Below, in pieces: positions 51,903 to 60,745 of a DNA stretch of 64,000 nt. Under the pieces are notes generated by a model, which did not search any database, had not been told where the DNA came from, and saw only the letters and a program-made list of their open reading frames with translations. The translations under genes were made by a program, and so were the position numbers. Source of the DNA: Bordetella genomosp. 13 (GTDB lineage: Bacteria; Pseudomonadota; Gammaproteobacteria; Burkholderiales; Burkholderiaceae_B); assembly GCF_007679965.1 (NCBI RefSeq), contig NZ_VEHL01000003.1, forward strand, positions 186,001 through 250,000, in the 5' to 3' direction. Position 1 is the stretch's first letter. Each line of letters begins with the position of its first letter.

Positions 51903-52748
51903 ATGGACACCGCCATGCTCAACTTCGACCTGCACTGCCATTCCACCGTTTCCGACGGCGCCTTGCCGCCGGCCGAGGTGGCGCGGCGTGCGCACGCCAA
52001 TGGCGTGGACGTGTGGGCATTGACCGACCACGACGAGATCGGCGGCCTGGCCGAGGCCGGGCAGGCGGCGCGGGAACTGGGCATGCGCTTCATCCCCGGC
52101 GCCGAAATCTCGGTGACCTGGGCGAAGCAGACCGTGCACATCGTGGGCCTGAAATTCGACCCCGCCAACGCCGCCCTGGTCGCGGGCCTGCGCGCCACGC
52201 GCTCGGGCCGCGCCGAGCGCGCCAAGCGCATCGGCGAACGCCTGGCCGGCATGGGTATGCCAGGCGCCTACGAAGGCGCGCTGCCGTTCGCGGGCAACCC
52301 CGAGCTGATCAGCCGCACGCATTTCGCGCGCTACCTGGTCGAGGCCGGCTACTGCCCCGACGTGCAGACCGTGTTCAACCGATACCTGGGCGATGACTGC
52401 CCCGGCCACGAGCCCATGCAGTGGGCGACGCTGGCCGACGCCGTGGGTTGGATCCGCGGCGCGGGCGGCCGCGCCGTCATCGCCCATCCGGGCCGCTACA
52501 AGTACACGCCCGTGCAGTTCGGCGCGCTGTTCGACGAGTTCATGCAATTGGGCGGCGAGGGCATCGAGGTCGTCACCGGCAGCCACACGCCCGACGAGGC
52601 CCGCCAGTATGCCGACGTCGCACGCCGCTACGGCATGCTGGCCTCGCGCGGCTCCGACTTCCACAGCGAACGCGAGAGCAAGGCCGACCTGGGCATGCTG
52701 CCCATGCTGCCCCCCGACCTGAAGACGGTCTGGCACGACTGGGTCTAG
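51903..52748 (+). CDS. PHP-domain phosphoesterase (RnmV/YciV-like; 3',5'-nucleotide bisphosphate phosphatase family)
   Basis: A 281-residue polymerase-and-histidinol-phosphatase-type hydrolase. The metal motifs appear in order: DLHCHSTVSDG, LTDHDEIGG, PGAEIS, VIAHPGRY and RGSDFHSE. This set is characteristic of E. coli RNase AM (YciV/RnmV) and of bacterial 3',5'-nucleoside bisphosphate phosphatases, which remove 5'-terminal nucleotides or a 3' phosphate. The start is ATG 51903 or ATG 51915, the latter giving MLNFDLHCHS. It may be co-transcribed with greB downstream, 88 bases away. Confidence 0.88.
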   Translation: MDTAMLNFDLHCHSTVSDGALPPAEVARRAHANGVDVWALTDHDEIGGLAEAGQAARELGMRFIPGAEISVTWAKQTVHIVGLKFDPANAALVAGLRATRSGRAERAKRIGERLAGMGMPGAYEGALPFAGNPELISRTHFARYLVEAGYCPDVQTVFNRYLGDDCPGHEPMQWATLADAVGWIRGAGGRAVIAHPGRYKYTPVQFGALFDEFMQLGGEGIEVVTGSHTPDEARQYADVARRYGMLASRGSDFHSERESKADLGMLPMLPPDLKTVWHDWV

Positions 52749-52836
52749 CGCTGTGCGGCTACCCGGCCAGACCTGATCCGGCCCAACCCGATGTTTGCTT
52801 CGGGCCAGCTTCCATGGTCCGCGATATATTCCCCCC

Positions 52837-53388
52837 ATGAACAAGGCTTTCGTCAAAGAATCCGACCGCGACGACGAGGACGACGTCCCCGAAGCCGCGG
52901 CATTGCCGGCCGGCACGCGCAACTACATGACCCCGCAGGGCTACGAGCGCCTGCGCGGCGAACTCACGCACCTGATGAACGTCGAGCGTCCGTCCGTGGT
53001 GCAGGTGGTGTCCTGGGCCGCGTCCAACGGCGACCGTTCCGAGAACGGCGACTACCTGTACGGCAAGAAGCGCCTGCGCGAGATCGACCGTCGCATGCGT
53101 TTCCTCACCAAGCGCCTGGACATCGCCGAGGTCGTCGATCCTGCCCTGCAGCCCAATCGCGACCAGGTGTTCTTCGGCGCCACCGTGCAGTACGTGGACA
53201 AGGCCGGCGAGGAACACACCGTCACCATCGTCGGCGTGGACGAGGCCGAGCCGCTGGCCGGCCGCATCAGCTGGATCTCGCCGGTGGCGCGCGCGCTGAC
53301 CAAGGCGCGCGAGGGCGATACCGTCGTGCTGCGCACGCCGGGCGGCGTCGACGAGCTCGACATCCTGGAAGTCCGCTATCCCGAGTGA
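52837..53388 (+). CDS. greB: Transcript cleavage/elongation factor GreB
   Basis: A 183-residue Gre factor that rescues backtracked RNA polymerase by stimulating transcript cleavage. An N-terminal coiled coil contains MTPQGYERLRGELTHLM, and the acidic catalytic tip SNGDRSENGDYLYGKKRLRE is of GreB type. The C-terminal FKBP-like domain is VTIVGVDEAEPLAGRISWIS to the end. The ATG at 52837 starts the conserved MNKAFVKE; an upstream start would add 14 residues. A strong terminator follows at 53520-53553. Confidence 0.94.
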   Translation: MNKAFVKESDRDDEDDVPEAAALPAGTRNYMTPQGYERLRGELTHLMNVERPSVVQVVSWAASNGDRSENGDYLYGKKRLREIDRRMRFLTKRLDIAEVVDPALQPNRDQVFFGATVQYVDKAGEEHTVTIVGVDEAEPLAGRISWISPVARALTKAREGDTVVLRTPGGVDELDILEVRYPE

Positions 53389-53519
53389 TGGCACGGCTAT
53401 CGGACCCGGCGCATGGCATGCCGCGTGCCGCACCTGCACAGGGTCATCCCCTCCGCAGCCGCCATCCCGTTCGTTGACAGCACAGCCGCGCGTCAATACG
53501 ATTGAGTCTCTCTGAAGAC

Positions 53520-53553
53520 GCCCTCCCGGTCCGCCGGGAGGGCGGTTCTTTTT
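53520..53553 (+). terminator. Rho-independent terminator after greB
   Basis: A 10-bp perfect stem GCCCTCCCGG / CCGGGAGGGC with a TCCG loop is followed by GGTTCTTTTT. It lies 131 bases after the greB stop and 31 bases before the next gene start. Confidence 0.85.
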
Positions 53554-53584
53554 GACTTCCTCCTCATATCAGGGAGCGTCTGAA

Positions 53585-54364
53585 ATGAACCCGCCTTCCA
53601 GCATCACCCCCGCGGCGCTGGGTTACGTGCAATACGGCAGCGGTCCCGCGCACGTGCTGGTGCTGCACGATTGGCTCGGCGACCGCGCCAACTACGACGC
53701 CATCATTCCCCACCTGGACGGCAGCGCGTTCACCTACGTCTTCGCCGACCTGCGCGGCTATGGGTCCTCCATGCACCTGCCGGGCGCGTACACGGTCGAC
53801 GAGATCGCCGCCGATTGCCTGGCACTGGCCGACCGGCTGGGCTGGCAGCGCTTCTACGTGATGGGTCATTCGATGACGGGCCTGGCGACGCAGCGCATCG
53901 CGGCCGATGCGCCCGAGCGCGTGGCCGGCGCCATCGCGGTCTGCGCGGTGTCGGCGGCCGGCAAGCCGCTGGATCCGCCGTCCTATGCGTTCTTCCGCGC
54001 CGTGGCCACCGACGACGACGCCTTTCGCCGCCTGGTGGGCGTGGTGGCGCCCGGCTTGCCCGCCGACCAGGTCGAGGCCAAGCTGCTGCGGCACAGGCAG
54101 TCGACCGCGCCGAAGTCGCGCGTGCCGTACCTCGACATGTTCGTGCACGCCAATTTCGCGCAGGCGGTGCACGGCCTGCCCACGCGCTACCTGGTGGTGG
54201 CGGGCGAGCACGACCAGGGCCTGGACGTGGACATGATGCAGCGCACCTTCATGGTCCAGCATCCCAACGCCCGCCTGCACGTCATGAAGAACTGCGGCCA
54301 CTATCCCATGCAGGAGCGGCCGCGCGAGTTCGCGGAGCTGGTGCAGGGCTTTCTGCGCGGCTGA
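53585..54364 (+). CDS. Alpha/beta-hydrolase
   Basis: A 259-residue alpha/beta-hydrolase. The nucleophile Ser is in VMGHSMTGLATQ, the conserved N-terminal turn is VLHDWLGDRANYD, the acid is in VVAGEHDQGLD, and the catalytic His is in MKNCGHYPMQERP. The start ATG at 53585 has AGGGAG upstream; an earlier ATG at 53552 falls inside the preceding terminator. It has no signal peptide. It resembles 3-oxoadipate enol-lactonase/haloperoxidase-type hydrolases in length, but the substrate is unknown. Convergent with the TRAP transporter genes. Confidence 0.85.
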   Translation: MNPPSSITPAALGYVQYGSGPAHVLVLHDWLGDRANYDAIIPHLDGSAFTYVFADLRGYGSSMHLPGAYTVDEIAADCLALADRLGWQRFYVMGHSMTGLATQRIAADAPERVAGAIAVCAVSAAGKPLDPPSYAFFRAVATDDDAFRRLVGVVAPGLPADQVEAKLLRHRQSTAPKSRVPYLDMFVHANFAQAVHGLPTRYLVVAGEHDQGLDVDMMQRTFMVQHPNARLHVMKNCGHYPMQERPREFAELVQGFLRG

Positions 54365-54408
54365 GCCCGCCGGCGCCGCCGCGCATCCGCCCGCCCATCC
54401 GGCATCGC

Positions 54409-54446
54409 AAAAGAAAAAACGGGTGCCGGCTTTTGACCGGCACCCG
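54409..54446 (-). terminator. Rho-independent terminator of the TRAP operon
   Basis: On the minus strand a 10-bp perfect stem CGGGTGCCGG / CCGGCACCCG with a seven-base loop is followed by TTTTTTCTTTT. It lies 75 bases downstream of the dctP-like stop codon. Confidence 0.85.
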
Positions 54447-54520
54447 CCGATGGGCAGGACTCTACGTTCCATGCCCGCGATGGGCGACGTCTGGCGCCGC
54501 CATCTCCCCTGGGCTGCTGC

Positions 54521-55549
54521 TTATTTCTTGCGGGCGGCGATGGCCTTCTCGGCCATGTTGACGAGGTCTTCGCCGATCTGCTTCTTCCATTTCTCGTAGA
54601 CGGGCTTGGTGGCCGACACGAAGGCGGCGTGCTGCTCGGGCGTCAGCGCGTTGACGGTCACGCCGTGGCCCTCGATCTCCTTCAGCAGCGACGCGTCTTC
54701 AGGCGTCACGCCCTTGCGCGCGATGACGATCTGCTGCTTGGCCGCCTCCTGCGCGGCCTGCCGCACGATCTCGCGGTCCTTCTCGGTCCACGAGTTCCAC
54801 ACGTCGCGATTCACCACGAAGATCAGCGGATCGGCCACGTAGTTCCACAGGGTCAGGTACTTCTGGCCCACGTTGTACAGCTTCGAGCCGGTGTAGATCG
54901 ACAGCGGATTCTCCTGGCCGTCGACCGCGCCGCTGGCCAGCGCCGGCTGGGCATCGGCCCAGCTCATCTGCGTGGGGTTGGCGCCCAGCGCGGTGAAGGT
55001 GTCGATGTACAGCGGCGAGCCCACCACGCGCAGCTTCATGCCCTTCATGTCGGCCGGCTTGGTGATGGGCTGCTTCGAGTTGCTCAGCTGGCGATAGCCG
55101 TTCTCGCCCCAGGCCAGCGGCACCACGCCCGCCTTCTCGACCAGCTTGGCCATTTCCTTGCCCACGTCGCCTTGTACCAGCGCGTCGATGGCGGCGTAGT
55201 CGGGCATCAGGAAGGGCAGGGAGAACAGGTTCAGCTGCTTGACCTGCGGCGACCAGTTGATGGTCGAGCCCACGGCCATGTCGATCACGCCCTGGCGGAT
55301 CGCGGTGAACTCGCGCGTCTGGTCGCCCTGGACCAGCGAGGTGCCGGGATAGACCTTGATGTTGATGCGGCCGCTGGTGCGCTCGCGCACCAGGTTCGAC
55401 CAGATCTCGGCGCCCTGGCCCCACGGGAAGGTCGTGCCCACCACGATGGATAGCTTGTATTCGGACTTGTAGTTCTGCGCCTGCGCCGGCATCACGCCGA
55501 ACGCGGCCGCGGCGCACAGGGCGGCACCCAGCAGTTGCTTCAGTTTCAT
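54521..55549 (-). CDS. TRAP transporter substrate-binding protein (DctP/TAXI-independent family)
   Basis: A 342-residue periplasmic binding protein. The signal peptide is about 1-24 (LLGAALCAAAAFGVMPAQA). The DctP family motifs are GAEIWSNLVRERTSGRINIKVYPG near 45-68, AVGSTINWSPQVKQLNLFSLPF, the substrate-arginine region LRVVGSPLYIDTFTALGANP, and SGAVDGQENPLSIY. DctP proteins bind organic acids through the conserved Arg. It is last in the DctQ-DctM-DctP order and is followed by a terminator. Ligand unknown, probably a carboxylate; the neighbouring catabolic genes suggest a lactone-derived or branched dicarboxylate. Confidence 0.92.
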   Translation of the reverse strand: MKLKQLLGAALCAAAAFGVMPAQAQNYKSEYKLSIVVGTTFPWGQGAEIWSNLVRERTSGRINIKVYPGTSLVQGDQTREFTAIRQGVIDMAVGSTINWSPQVKQLNLFSLPFLMPDYAAIDALVQGDVGKEMAKLVEKAGVVPLAWGENGYRQLSNSKQPITKPADMKGMKLRVVGSPLYIDTFTALGANPTQMSWADAQPALASGAVDGQENPLSIYTGSKLYNVGQKYLTLWNYVADPLIFVVNRDVWNSWTEKDREIVRQAAQEAAKQQIVIARKGVTPEDASLLKEIEGHGVTVNALTPEQHAAFVSATKPVYEKWKKQIGEDLVNMAEKAIAARKK

Positions 55550-55627
55550 GGTCGTTCTCCTCTCTTTTGTCCTTGGGCGGCCGGCAGGCCGTTGCCATCG
55601 TTGTTGTCCCGCGATTCCCGCACTGTC

Positions 55628-56926
55628 CTAGTAACCCAGCCGCTGCGGCAGCCACAGCGCCAGCTGTGGCCAGATCAGCACGGCGACCAGCACCAGGAAC
55701 ATCGACGCCAGCATCCACACCACCCAGCGCACCGTGGACTCCATGGGCACGCGGGCGATGCGGCACGACACCATCAGGTTCACGGCCAGGGGCGGCGTGA
55801 ACTGGCCCAGCGCCACCTTCAGCGTCAGGATCACGCCGAACCACACCGGATCCCAGCCGTAGGCATTGGCGATGGGCATCAAGAGCGGCACGAAGATCAG
55901 GAAGATCGAGATGCCGTCCAGGAACATGCCCACCGTCATCAACAGCAGCACGATCAGGGCCAGCACGCCCCATTCGCCCAGGCCCGAATTGACGATGGCG
56001 TGGGTGATGGGATCGATCACGCTCAGCGTGGACAGGGCCCAGGCGAAGATGCCGGCCAGCGTGACCACCATCATGATCACGGCCGACAGCTCGGCGGCCT
56101 CGCGCAGGATAGTGAACAGATCGCGGACCTTGATGGTGCGATGGATGCACATGCCCACGAACAGGCCGTAGAACACCGCCACCACGGCGGCTTCCGTCGG
56201 CGTGAACCAGCCCATGCGCATGCCGCCCAGTATCAGCACCGGCGCGGCCAGGCCCCACAGCGCGTCGCGCAGGCTGGCCCAGAAGGGCGGGCGGGGCAGG
56301 TGGGCCTCCAGCGTGCCCAGCTTGTGGCGGCGCGCCAGCCACACGGCCGGCACGATCAGCGCCAGCCCCGTCAGGATGCCGGGCACCATCCCGGCCGCAA
56401 ACAGCGCGGGCACCGAGGCGCCGGGCACCAGCACCGAGTAGATGATGAAGGCCACCGAGGGCGGGATCAGGATGTCGGTCGCCGCGCCGGCCGCCACCAC
56501 CGCGGCCGAGAACGAGCCCGGGTAGCCCGCGCGCGACATGGCGGCGATCATCACCGCGCCCACCGCGGCCGCGCAGGCCGGGCCGGAACCCGAGATGCCG
56601 CCCAGGAACATGGCGACCATGATGGCCACCATGGGCAGCATGCCCGGGCCGCGGCCCACGATGGCGATGGCGAAGTCCACCAGGCGTTTCGCCACGCCCG
56701 AGCGGTCGAAGATCGAGCCCACCAGCACGAACATCGGAATGGCCAGCAGCGGATACTTGGCCAGCCCGGCATAGAAGTTCTGCGGCACGGCCAAGAGGCC
56801 GAACCACGACACGTCCAGGTTGGACAGCACGATGGCCACGGTGCCCGCCAGACCCAGGGCCACGCCCACGGGCGTGCCGACCAGCATCAGCGCGATGAAC
56901 AGCGCGAAGAGGATGCCGGCGATCAT
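55628..56926 (-). CDS. TRAP transporter large membrane subunit (DctM)
   Basis: A 432-residue polytopic membrane protein of the DctM family with about 12 helices. Hallmarks are LVGTPVGVALGLAG, FLGGISGSGPACAAAVGAVM, ATDILIPPSVAFIIYSV, and MFLDGISIFLIFVPLLMPIA. The ATG at 56926 overlaps the DctQ stop as ATGA, confirming the start. Forms the Na+-driven permease with the DctQ-like protein. Confidence 0.93.
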   Translation of the reverse strand: MIAGILFALFIALMLVGTPVGVALGLAGTVAIVLSNLDVSWFGLLAVPQNFYAGLAKYPLLAIPMFVLVGSIFDRSGVAKRLVDFAIAIVGRGPGMLPMVAIMVAMFLGGISGSGPACAAAVGAVMIAAMSRAGYPGSFSAAVVAAGAATDILIPPSVAFIIYSVLVPGASVPALFAAGMVPGILTGLALIVPAVWLARRHKLGTLEAHLPRPPFWASLRDALWGLAAPVLILGGMRMGWFTPTEAAVVAVFYGLFVGMCIHRTIKVRDLFTILREAAELSAVIMMVVTLAGIFAWALSTLSVIDPITHAIVNSGLGEWGVLALIVLLLMTVGMFLDGISIFLIFVPLLMPIANAYGWDPVWFGVILTLKVALGQFTPPLAVNLMVSCRIARVPMESTVRWVVWMLASMFLVLVAVLIWPQLALWLPQRLGY

Positions 56927-57456
56927 GATGCCGGCGCTTCGCGGAGCAGGCGGCGCAGCATGCCCAGCACGCGCAGCGAAATGGCCCCGGCCATGATGGG
57001 CATCCAGATCGAATACCACCAGGTCGGCACGCCGATGGCGGGCGAAGTCTCTTCGTAGATGAACTCGTCGTACACCAGCCGCGTGGACAGCACGGTCAAC
57101 AGCACGAAGAATCCGAGCACGCAGCCGGTGGCGGCCAGCGCCATCAGCTTCTGGCGTCTGGCGGAGCCCTTGTCGGCCAGGATCTCGATGCGGATGTGGT
57201 GATTGCGCACGAATGCCGACGCGCCGCCCGCCATGGTCAGCACGATCAGCAGGAAGATGGAGATTTCCTCGGTCCAGGCGAACGACTGGTCGGTGAAGTA
57301 CCGGACCAGCACGTTGGCGAAGGTGATCAGCGCCAGCGCGGCCAGCACGATGACGGCCAGCCAGTCTTCGATGGCCAGCGGCACCTTGACCGCCGGATCC
57401 GGCTCGGGGGGGATGATGGGCTCGACGGGTTCTGCCGGATCGTCAGAGGAATGCAT
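56923..57456 (-). CDS. TRAP transporter small membrane subunit (DctQ)
   Basis: A 177-residue protein with four membrane helices of the DctQ family. It has a proline-rich N-terminus, then LAVIVLAALALITFANVLVRYFTDQSFAWTEE, which is the DctQ signature, and a last helix ending in LRVLGMLRRLLRE. It is the first gene of the TRAP unit and overlaps dctM by four bases. Confidence 0.9.
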   Translation of the reverse strand: MHSSDDPAEPVEPIIPPEPDPAVKVPLAIEDWLAVIVLAALALITFANVLVRYFTDQSFAWTEEISIFLLIVLTMAGGASAFVRNHHIRIEILADKGSARRQKLMALAATGCVLGFFVLLTVLSTRLVYDEFIYEETSPAIGVPTWWYSIWMPIMAGAISLRVLGMLRRLLREAPAS

Positions 57457-57807
57457 CGGACAACGTATGGGATGGATGGCGCCGGGGCGCGACTGCGGAC
57501 GGATGCATCCTAACCAAGCGTCGCCGTGGCGTTACCTCGTGTTTTCCCGTGGATGCGGGGTGCGTGCAACATGTTGCGCAGCAATATGCGGCGCGGGTTT
57601 TGCGACCGCTCGCTGGCCGATGGCGAAGGTTTGAAAGGGAATTGCAAGCCATGTGCGCCGCAGCAATCGGTCCGATGCGTCGCGGAATTTTTTTGTAACT
57701 TCGACGGGTCATGGGGACGGCCCGCTTGCCCTCGGAGGGCGCGGGCCGCCGTGGCGCCGGGCGCGGCCGGACGAGGCGCCGCCCGCCCGCGCTGCCGCCC
57801 CGCCGCG
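57457..57807. other. Intergenic region upstream of the TRAP operon
   Basis: A 351-base gap between a Bug-protein gene and dctQ, both on the minus strand. It probably holds the TRAP promoter. A perfect 12-bp palindrome GCAACATGTTGC lies at 57566-57577, near AT-richer sequence. Towards the Bug gene the sequence is GC-rich without a coding region I can support. Confidence 0.5.
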
Positions 57808-58758
57808 TCAGTTCGAGCCCTTGACCCCCAGCGACTGGATGATCTTGCCCATGGCTTCGTACTCGGCGTCGATGCGCTGGCGCAGTTCGGCTTGCTTGTA
57901 GATATGGACCTTCTCGGCGTTGTCCTTCAGGAATTTCTGCACCTCGGGGGCGTCCATCGCCTTGATGAAGGCCTGCGTGATGTTGTCGATGACCTTCTGC
58001 GGCGTCTGGTTGGGCACGATCAGCGCGCGCCACAGGACGGTCTCCTGCGCCGGGATGCCCAGGTCGGTCAGGCTGGCCGCCTTCGGCAGCAGGGCGACCT
58101 TGTCGGCCTGGGTGACGATGAAGCATTTCGCCTGGCCGCTTTCGACGTGCGGAAGAATGGGCGGGATCGAGCCCACGTAGATGTCCACCTGGTTGCCCAG
58201 CGTGGCCAGCAGCGTCTCGCCGGCGCCCTTGTAGGGGACGTCGCGCTGGCGGATGCCCTGGGTGGCGAATACGCGCATCGCCGCGATCTGCGCCAGGCCG
58301 CCCGGACCGTCGGTTCCGTAGGTGTACTTGTCGGGGTTGCGCTTGAGCAGGTCCAGGAATTCCCGGGCGGTGTTGGCGGGGAATTGCGGCTTCGTGCACA
58401 GCGTATAGGGCGTGCTGCTCAGTTCCAGGATGGGGGTGTAGTCGTGCAGTCCGTAAGGCACCTTCAGGGTATGGGGCGCGACGGTGATCGGGTTGGTCCA
58501 GACGGCGGCGACGGTCGTGCCGTCCGGCGCGGACCGCACCACGCGGTTCAGCCCGATGCTGCCGCCGGCGCCGCCGACGTTGTTGACGATGATGCTGGCA
58601 CCGAGGTGGGGTTCCGCCGCGCGCGCCACCATGCGGAAGAAGCCGTCGGTGCCCCCGCCGGGCGGCGTGGGGATGACCAGGTTGATGGGCGGTGCGGCCT
58701 GGGCCGCGCCGCCGGCCGCGAGTGCGGCCGCGATCAGCATGCTGCGTAGGGGTTTCAT
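57808..58758 (-). CDS. Bug-family (TctC) periplasmic solute-binding protein
   Basis: A 316-residue exported binding protein. The signal peptide is about 1-21 (MLIAAALAAGGAAQA). The family signature is INLVIPTPPGGGTDGFFRMVA, then VNNVGGAGGSIGLNRVVR, VPYKGAGETLLATLGNQVDIY and GIPAQETVLWRALIVP. It lies 85 bases downstream of the amidohydrolase and is probably the last gene of the lyase-amidohydrolase operon. It offers a second high-affinity receptor beside the TRAP system, perhaps for the same class of carboxylate. No TctAB genes are nearby. Confidence 0.88.
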   Translation of the reverse strand: MKPLRSMLIAAALAAGGAAQAAPPINLVIPTPPGGGTDGFFRMVARAAEPHLGASIIVNNVGGAGGSIGLNRVVRSAPDGTTVAAVWTNPITVAPHTLKVPYGLHDYTPILELSSTPYTLCTKPQFPANTAREFLDLLKRNPDKYTYGTDGPGGLAQIAAMRVFATQGIRQRDVPYKGAGETLLATLGNQVDIYVGSIPPILPHVESGQAKCFIVTQADKVALLPKAASLTDLGIPAQETVLWRALIVPNQTPQKVIDNITQAFIKAMDAPEVQKFLKDNAEKVHIYKQAELRQRIDAEYEAMGKIIQSLGVKGSN

Positions 58759-58843
58759 TGGAGTCTCCTCGAATTGGTATCTTTGAACCCGTCCTGCCTG
58801 CGGCGCGCGCGGCGGGACCGCCCCGCGCGCCGATGCTGCCCTC

Positions 58844-59680
58844 TCATCGATCGAAGCCGAACAACGCGCGCGGCGTGTCGACCAGAATCTGGTTGCGCGC
58901 GCGTTCGTCGGGCACCCACTGGAACATCCAGTCGATGCATTGCCGATACGTGATCTCCTTCTCGAACTTCACCCACGGACAATCGGTCGCCCAGACCAGC
59001 CGCTGCGGACCGCCCGCGCGCAGCAGGGCATCGACGTAAGGCTGGACATCGTCGACACCCTGGCGATAGGGCGCCGACAGCTTGACCCAGGTATTGCCCT
59101 GGGCGACCAGCCCGAGCAGGTACTGGAAGCCGGCGCTGCGCACGCCCGTTGCCGGATCAGGATGGCCGAAATGGTCGATGACGATCTTCGGGCCGGCGCG
59201 CTGGATGTTCGGCACCACCCTTTCCAGCAGCTCGCCTTCCAAAAATACTTCGACGTGCATGTCCAGGTCGCGCAGGGTCGCGAACAGCTTGAGGTAGTCG
59301 TCCGACCCGCTGTCGGGCAACGCGTCGCGCCGGATCCAGTTCAGGCGCACGCCGCATGCCCCGCGGTCCCGCATGGCCGCCAGCGCCTGCCGCGTGATGA
59401 CGGCGGGATCGACGATGACCGTGCCGCGCAGGCGGCCCCCGGCGGCATCGAGCGCCTGCAACAGCAGCGTGTTGTCCGGACCGTAGAAACTCGGCGCGGT
59501 GAGCAGTGCCGAGGTCACGCCGTGCCGGTCGAGCAGCCCGAGGTAGTCTTCGAGCGTGAAGTCGAAGGCCGGGGCGGAGTGGCGCTCGGCGACCAGGGCC
59601 GCGTCCCTGAGCATCACGTGCGCGTGGCAATCCACCGCGCCCGGCGGCAGGCGCTGCCCGCCGTGGTCCTCAGTGGCCAT
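58844..59680 (-). CDS. TIM-barrel amidohydrolase (Amidohydro_2, LigI/lactonase-like)
   Basis: A 278-residue metal-dependent hydrolase. The HxH motif is DCHAHVML near residues 17-24, other conserved positions are in RLNWIRR, IVIDHFGHPDP and VWATDCPW, the last giving the catalytic Asp. This cog3618 pattern is shared by 2-pyrone-4,6-dicarboxylate hydrolase, 4-sulfomuconolactone hydrolase and sugar lactonases, so lactone hydrolysis is likely. The start overlaps the upstream lyase gene by 11 bases, so the two enzymes are translationally coupled and probably act in sequence. Substrate not identified. Confidence 0.82.
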   Translation of the reverse strand: MATEDHGGQRLPPGAVDCHAHVMLRDAALVAERHSAPAFDFTLEDYLGLLDRHGVTSALLTAPSFYGPDNTLLLQALDAAGGRLRGTVIVDPAVITRQALAAMRDRGACGVRLNWIRRDALPDSGSDDYLKLFATLRDLDMHVEVFLEGELLERVVPNIQRAGPKIVIDHFGHPDPATGVRSAGFQYLLGLVAQGNTWVKLSAPYRQGVDDVQPYVDALLRAGGPQRLVWATDCPWVKFEKEITYRQCIDWMFQWVPDERARNQILVDTPRALFGFDR

Positions 59681-60629
59681 GGCCGTGCCCTCCGACCGCG
59701 ACCGGTGCGATGGCGTCGTCCCGGTACTTGGCGGCTTTCTGGGCCGGCGTCAGGTATTGCTGTTCGAGCCGCGATATCTCCGCCATCCCCATGATCTCGT
59801 TCAGTTCCTCGAACGACACCAGCGCGTCCGGACGGTCGACCACCTGGCCTGTCTCCAGCGATTCCTTCAGGTGCTGCAGCCCTTTTTTCATGCCCATCAG
59901 CGCGCAGGCCGTCAGCATGCGCGGATAGATGACGGCGGCCACGCCCAGGTCTTCCAGTTGCCGCGCGGACATCAGCGGCGTGGTCGAGCGCTGGCGGATG
60001 CCGAAACCCATGTTCACGCACAGCGGGCCCGGCACGTTCTTCACGACCGTGGCGATCTGGTCGGCGGTCAGCAGCGCATCGGCGAACAGCAGGTCCGCCC
60101 CGGCTTCCGAATACGCGGTCAGCCGCTTGATGACTTCGTCGACGCCATGCGTGGCCAGCGTGTCCGTGCGCGACTTGATCACGAAGTCCGGGTCGCGGCG
60201 CGCCTCGGCCGCGGCGCGGATCTTCTCGACCATCTCGTCCATGGGGATCACTTCCTTGCCCTTCATGTGGCCGCACCGCTTGGGCCAGACCTGGTCTTCC
60301 AGCATCAGGCCGGCGGCTCCCGCCCGCTCGAAGGCCTGTGTCGTGTAGTACGCATTCACGGCGTTGCCATAGCCCGTGTCCCCATCGGCAAGCAGGATCA
60401 GGTCGGTGCAGGCCGACATGCTGCGGCAACCGGCGACGTTCTCCTCCAGTCCCATGATGCCGACGTCGACCATGCCCAGACGGGACTCGCTGACGCCGCT
60501 GCCGGTGATGAACGCGGCCTCGTAGCCGCTGTGTTCGATGATGCGGGCGCTGAAGCCGTCGAAGCACGAGGGCAGGGGAAGGATGCCGGGGGCGTTGATC
60601 AATTCGCGCAGGCGCTTGGCCTTGCTCAT
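59670..60629 (-). CDS. Isocitrate lyase/PEP mutase superfamily C-C lyase
   Basis: A 319-residue TIM-barrel enzyme. Mg2+ site residues are in LLADGDTGYGN and the catalytic flexible-loop motif is PKRCGHMKGK. The KRCGH cysteine is typical of lyases (methylisocitrate lyase, dimethylmalate lyase, oxaloacetate hydrolase) rather than of phosphonopyruvate mutases. Further conserved pieces are DFVIKSRTDTLATHG and ADLLFADAL. The start ATG (60627-60629) is preceded by AAGGAG. The C-terminus ends in an unusual GGHGHGH tail. First gene of a lyase-amidohydrolase-Bug operon opposite a LysR gene. It most likely cleaves a 2-hydroxy-dicarboxylate to pyruvate or another keto acid. Confidence 0.85.
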   Translation of the reverse strand: MSKAKRLRELINAPGILPLPSCFDGFSARIIEHSGYEAAFITGSGVSESRLGMVDVGIMGLEENVAGCRSMSACTDLILLADGDTGYGNAVNAYYTTQAFERAGAAGLMLEDQVWPKRCGHMKGKEVIPMDEMVEKIRAAAEARRDPDFVIKSRTDTLATHGVDEVIKRLTAYSEAGADLLFADALLTADQIATVVKNVPGPLCVNMGFGIRQRSTTPLMSARQLEDLGVAAVIYPRMLTACALMGMKKGLQHLKESLETGQVVDRPDALVSFEELNEIMGMAEISRLEQQYLTPAQKAAKYRDDAIAPVAVGGHGHGH

Positions 60630-60745
60630 GGTTGTCTCCTTGGATGTGGGGTGAATCACGGGTGACGAGCTGCGTGAGCCATGCTATCAATAAAGAAAAT
60701 CCGCATCCAATGAGTTCCAGGCCGCAAAATCTATAAGAATTTCCA

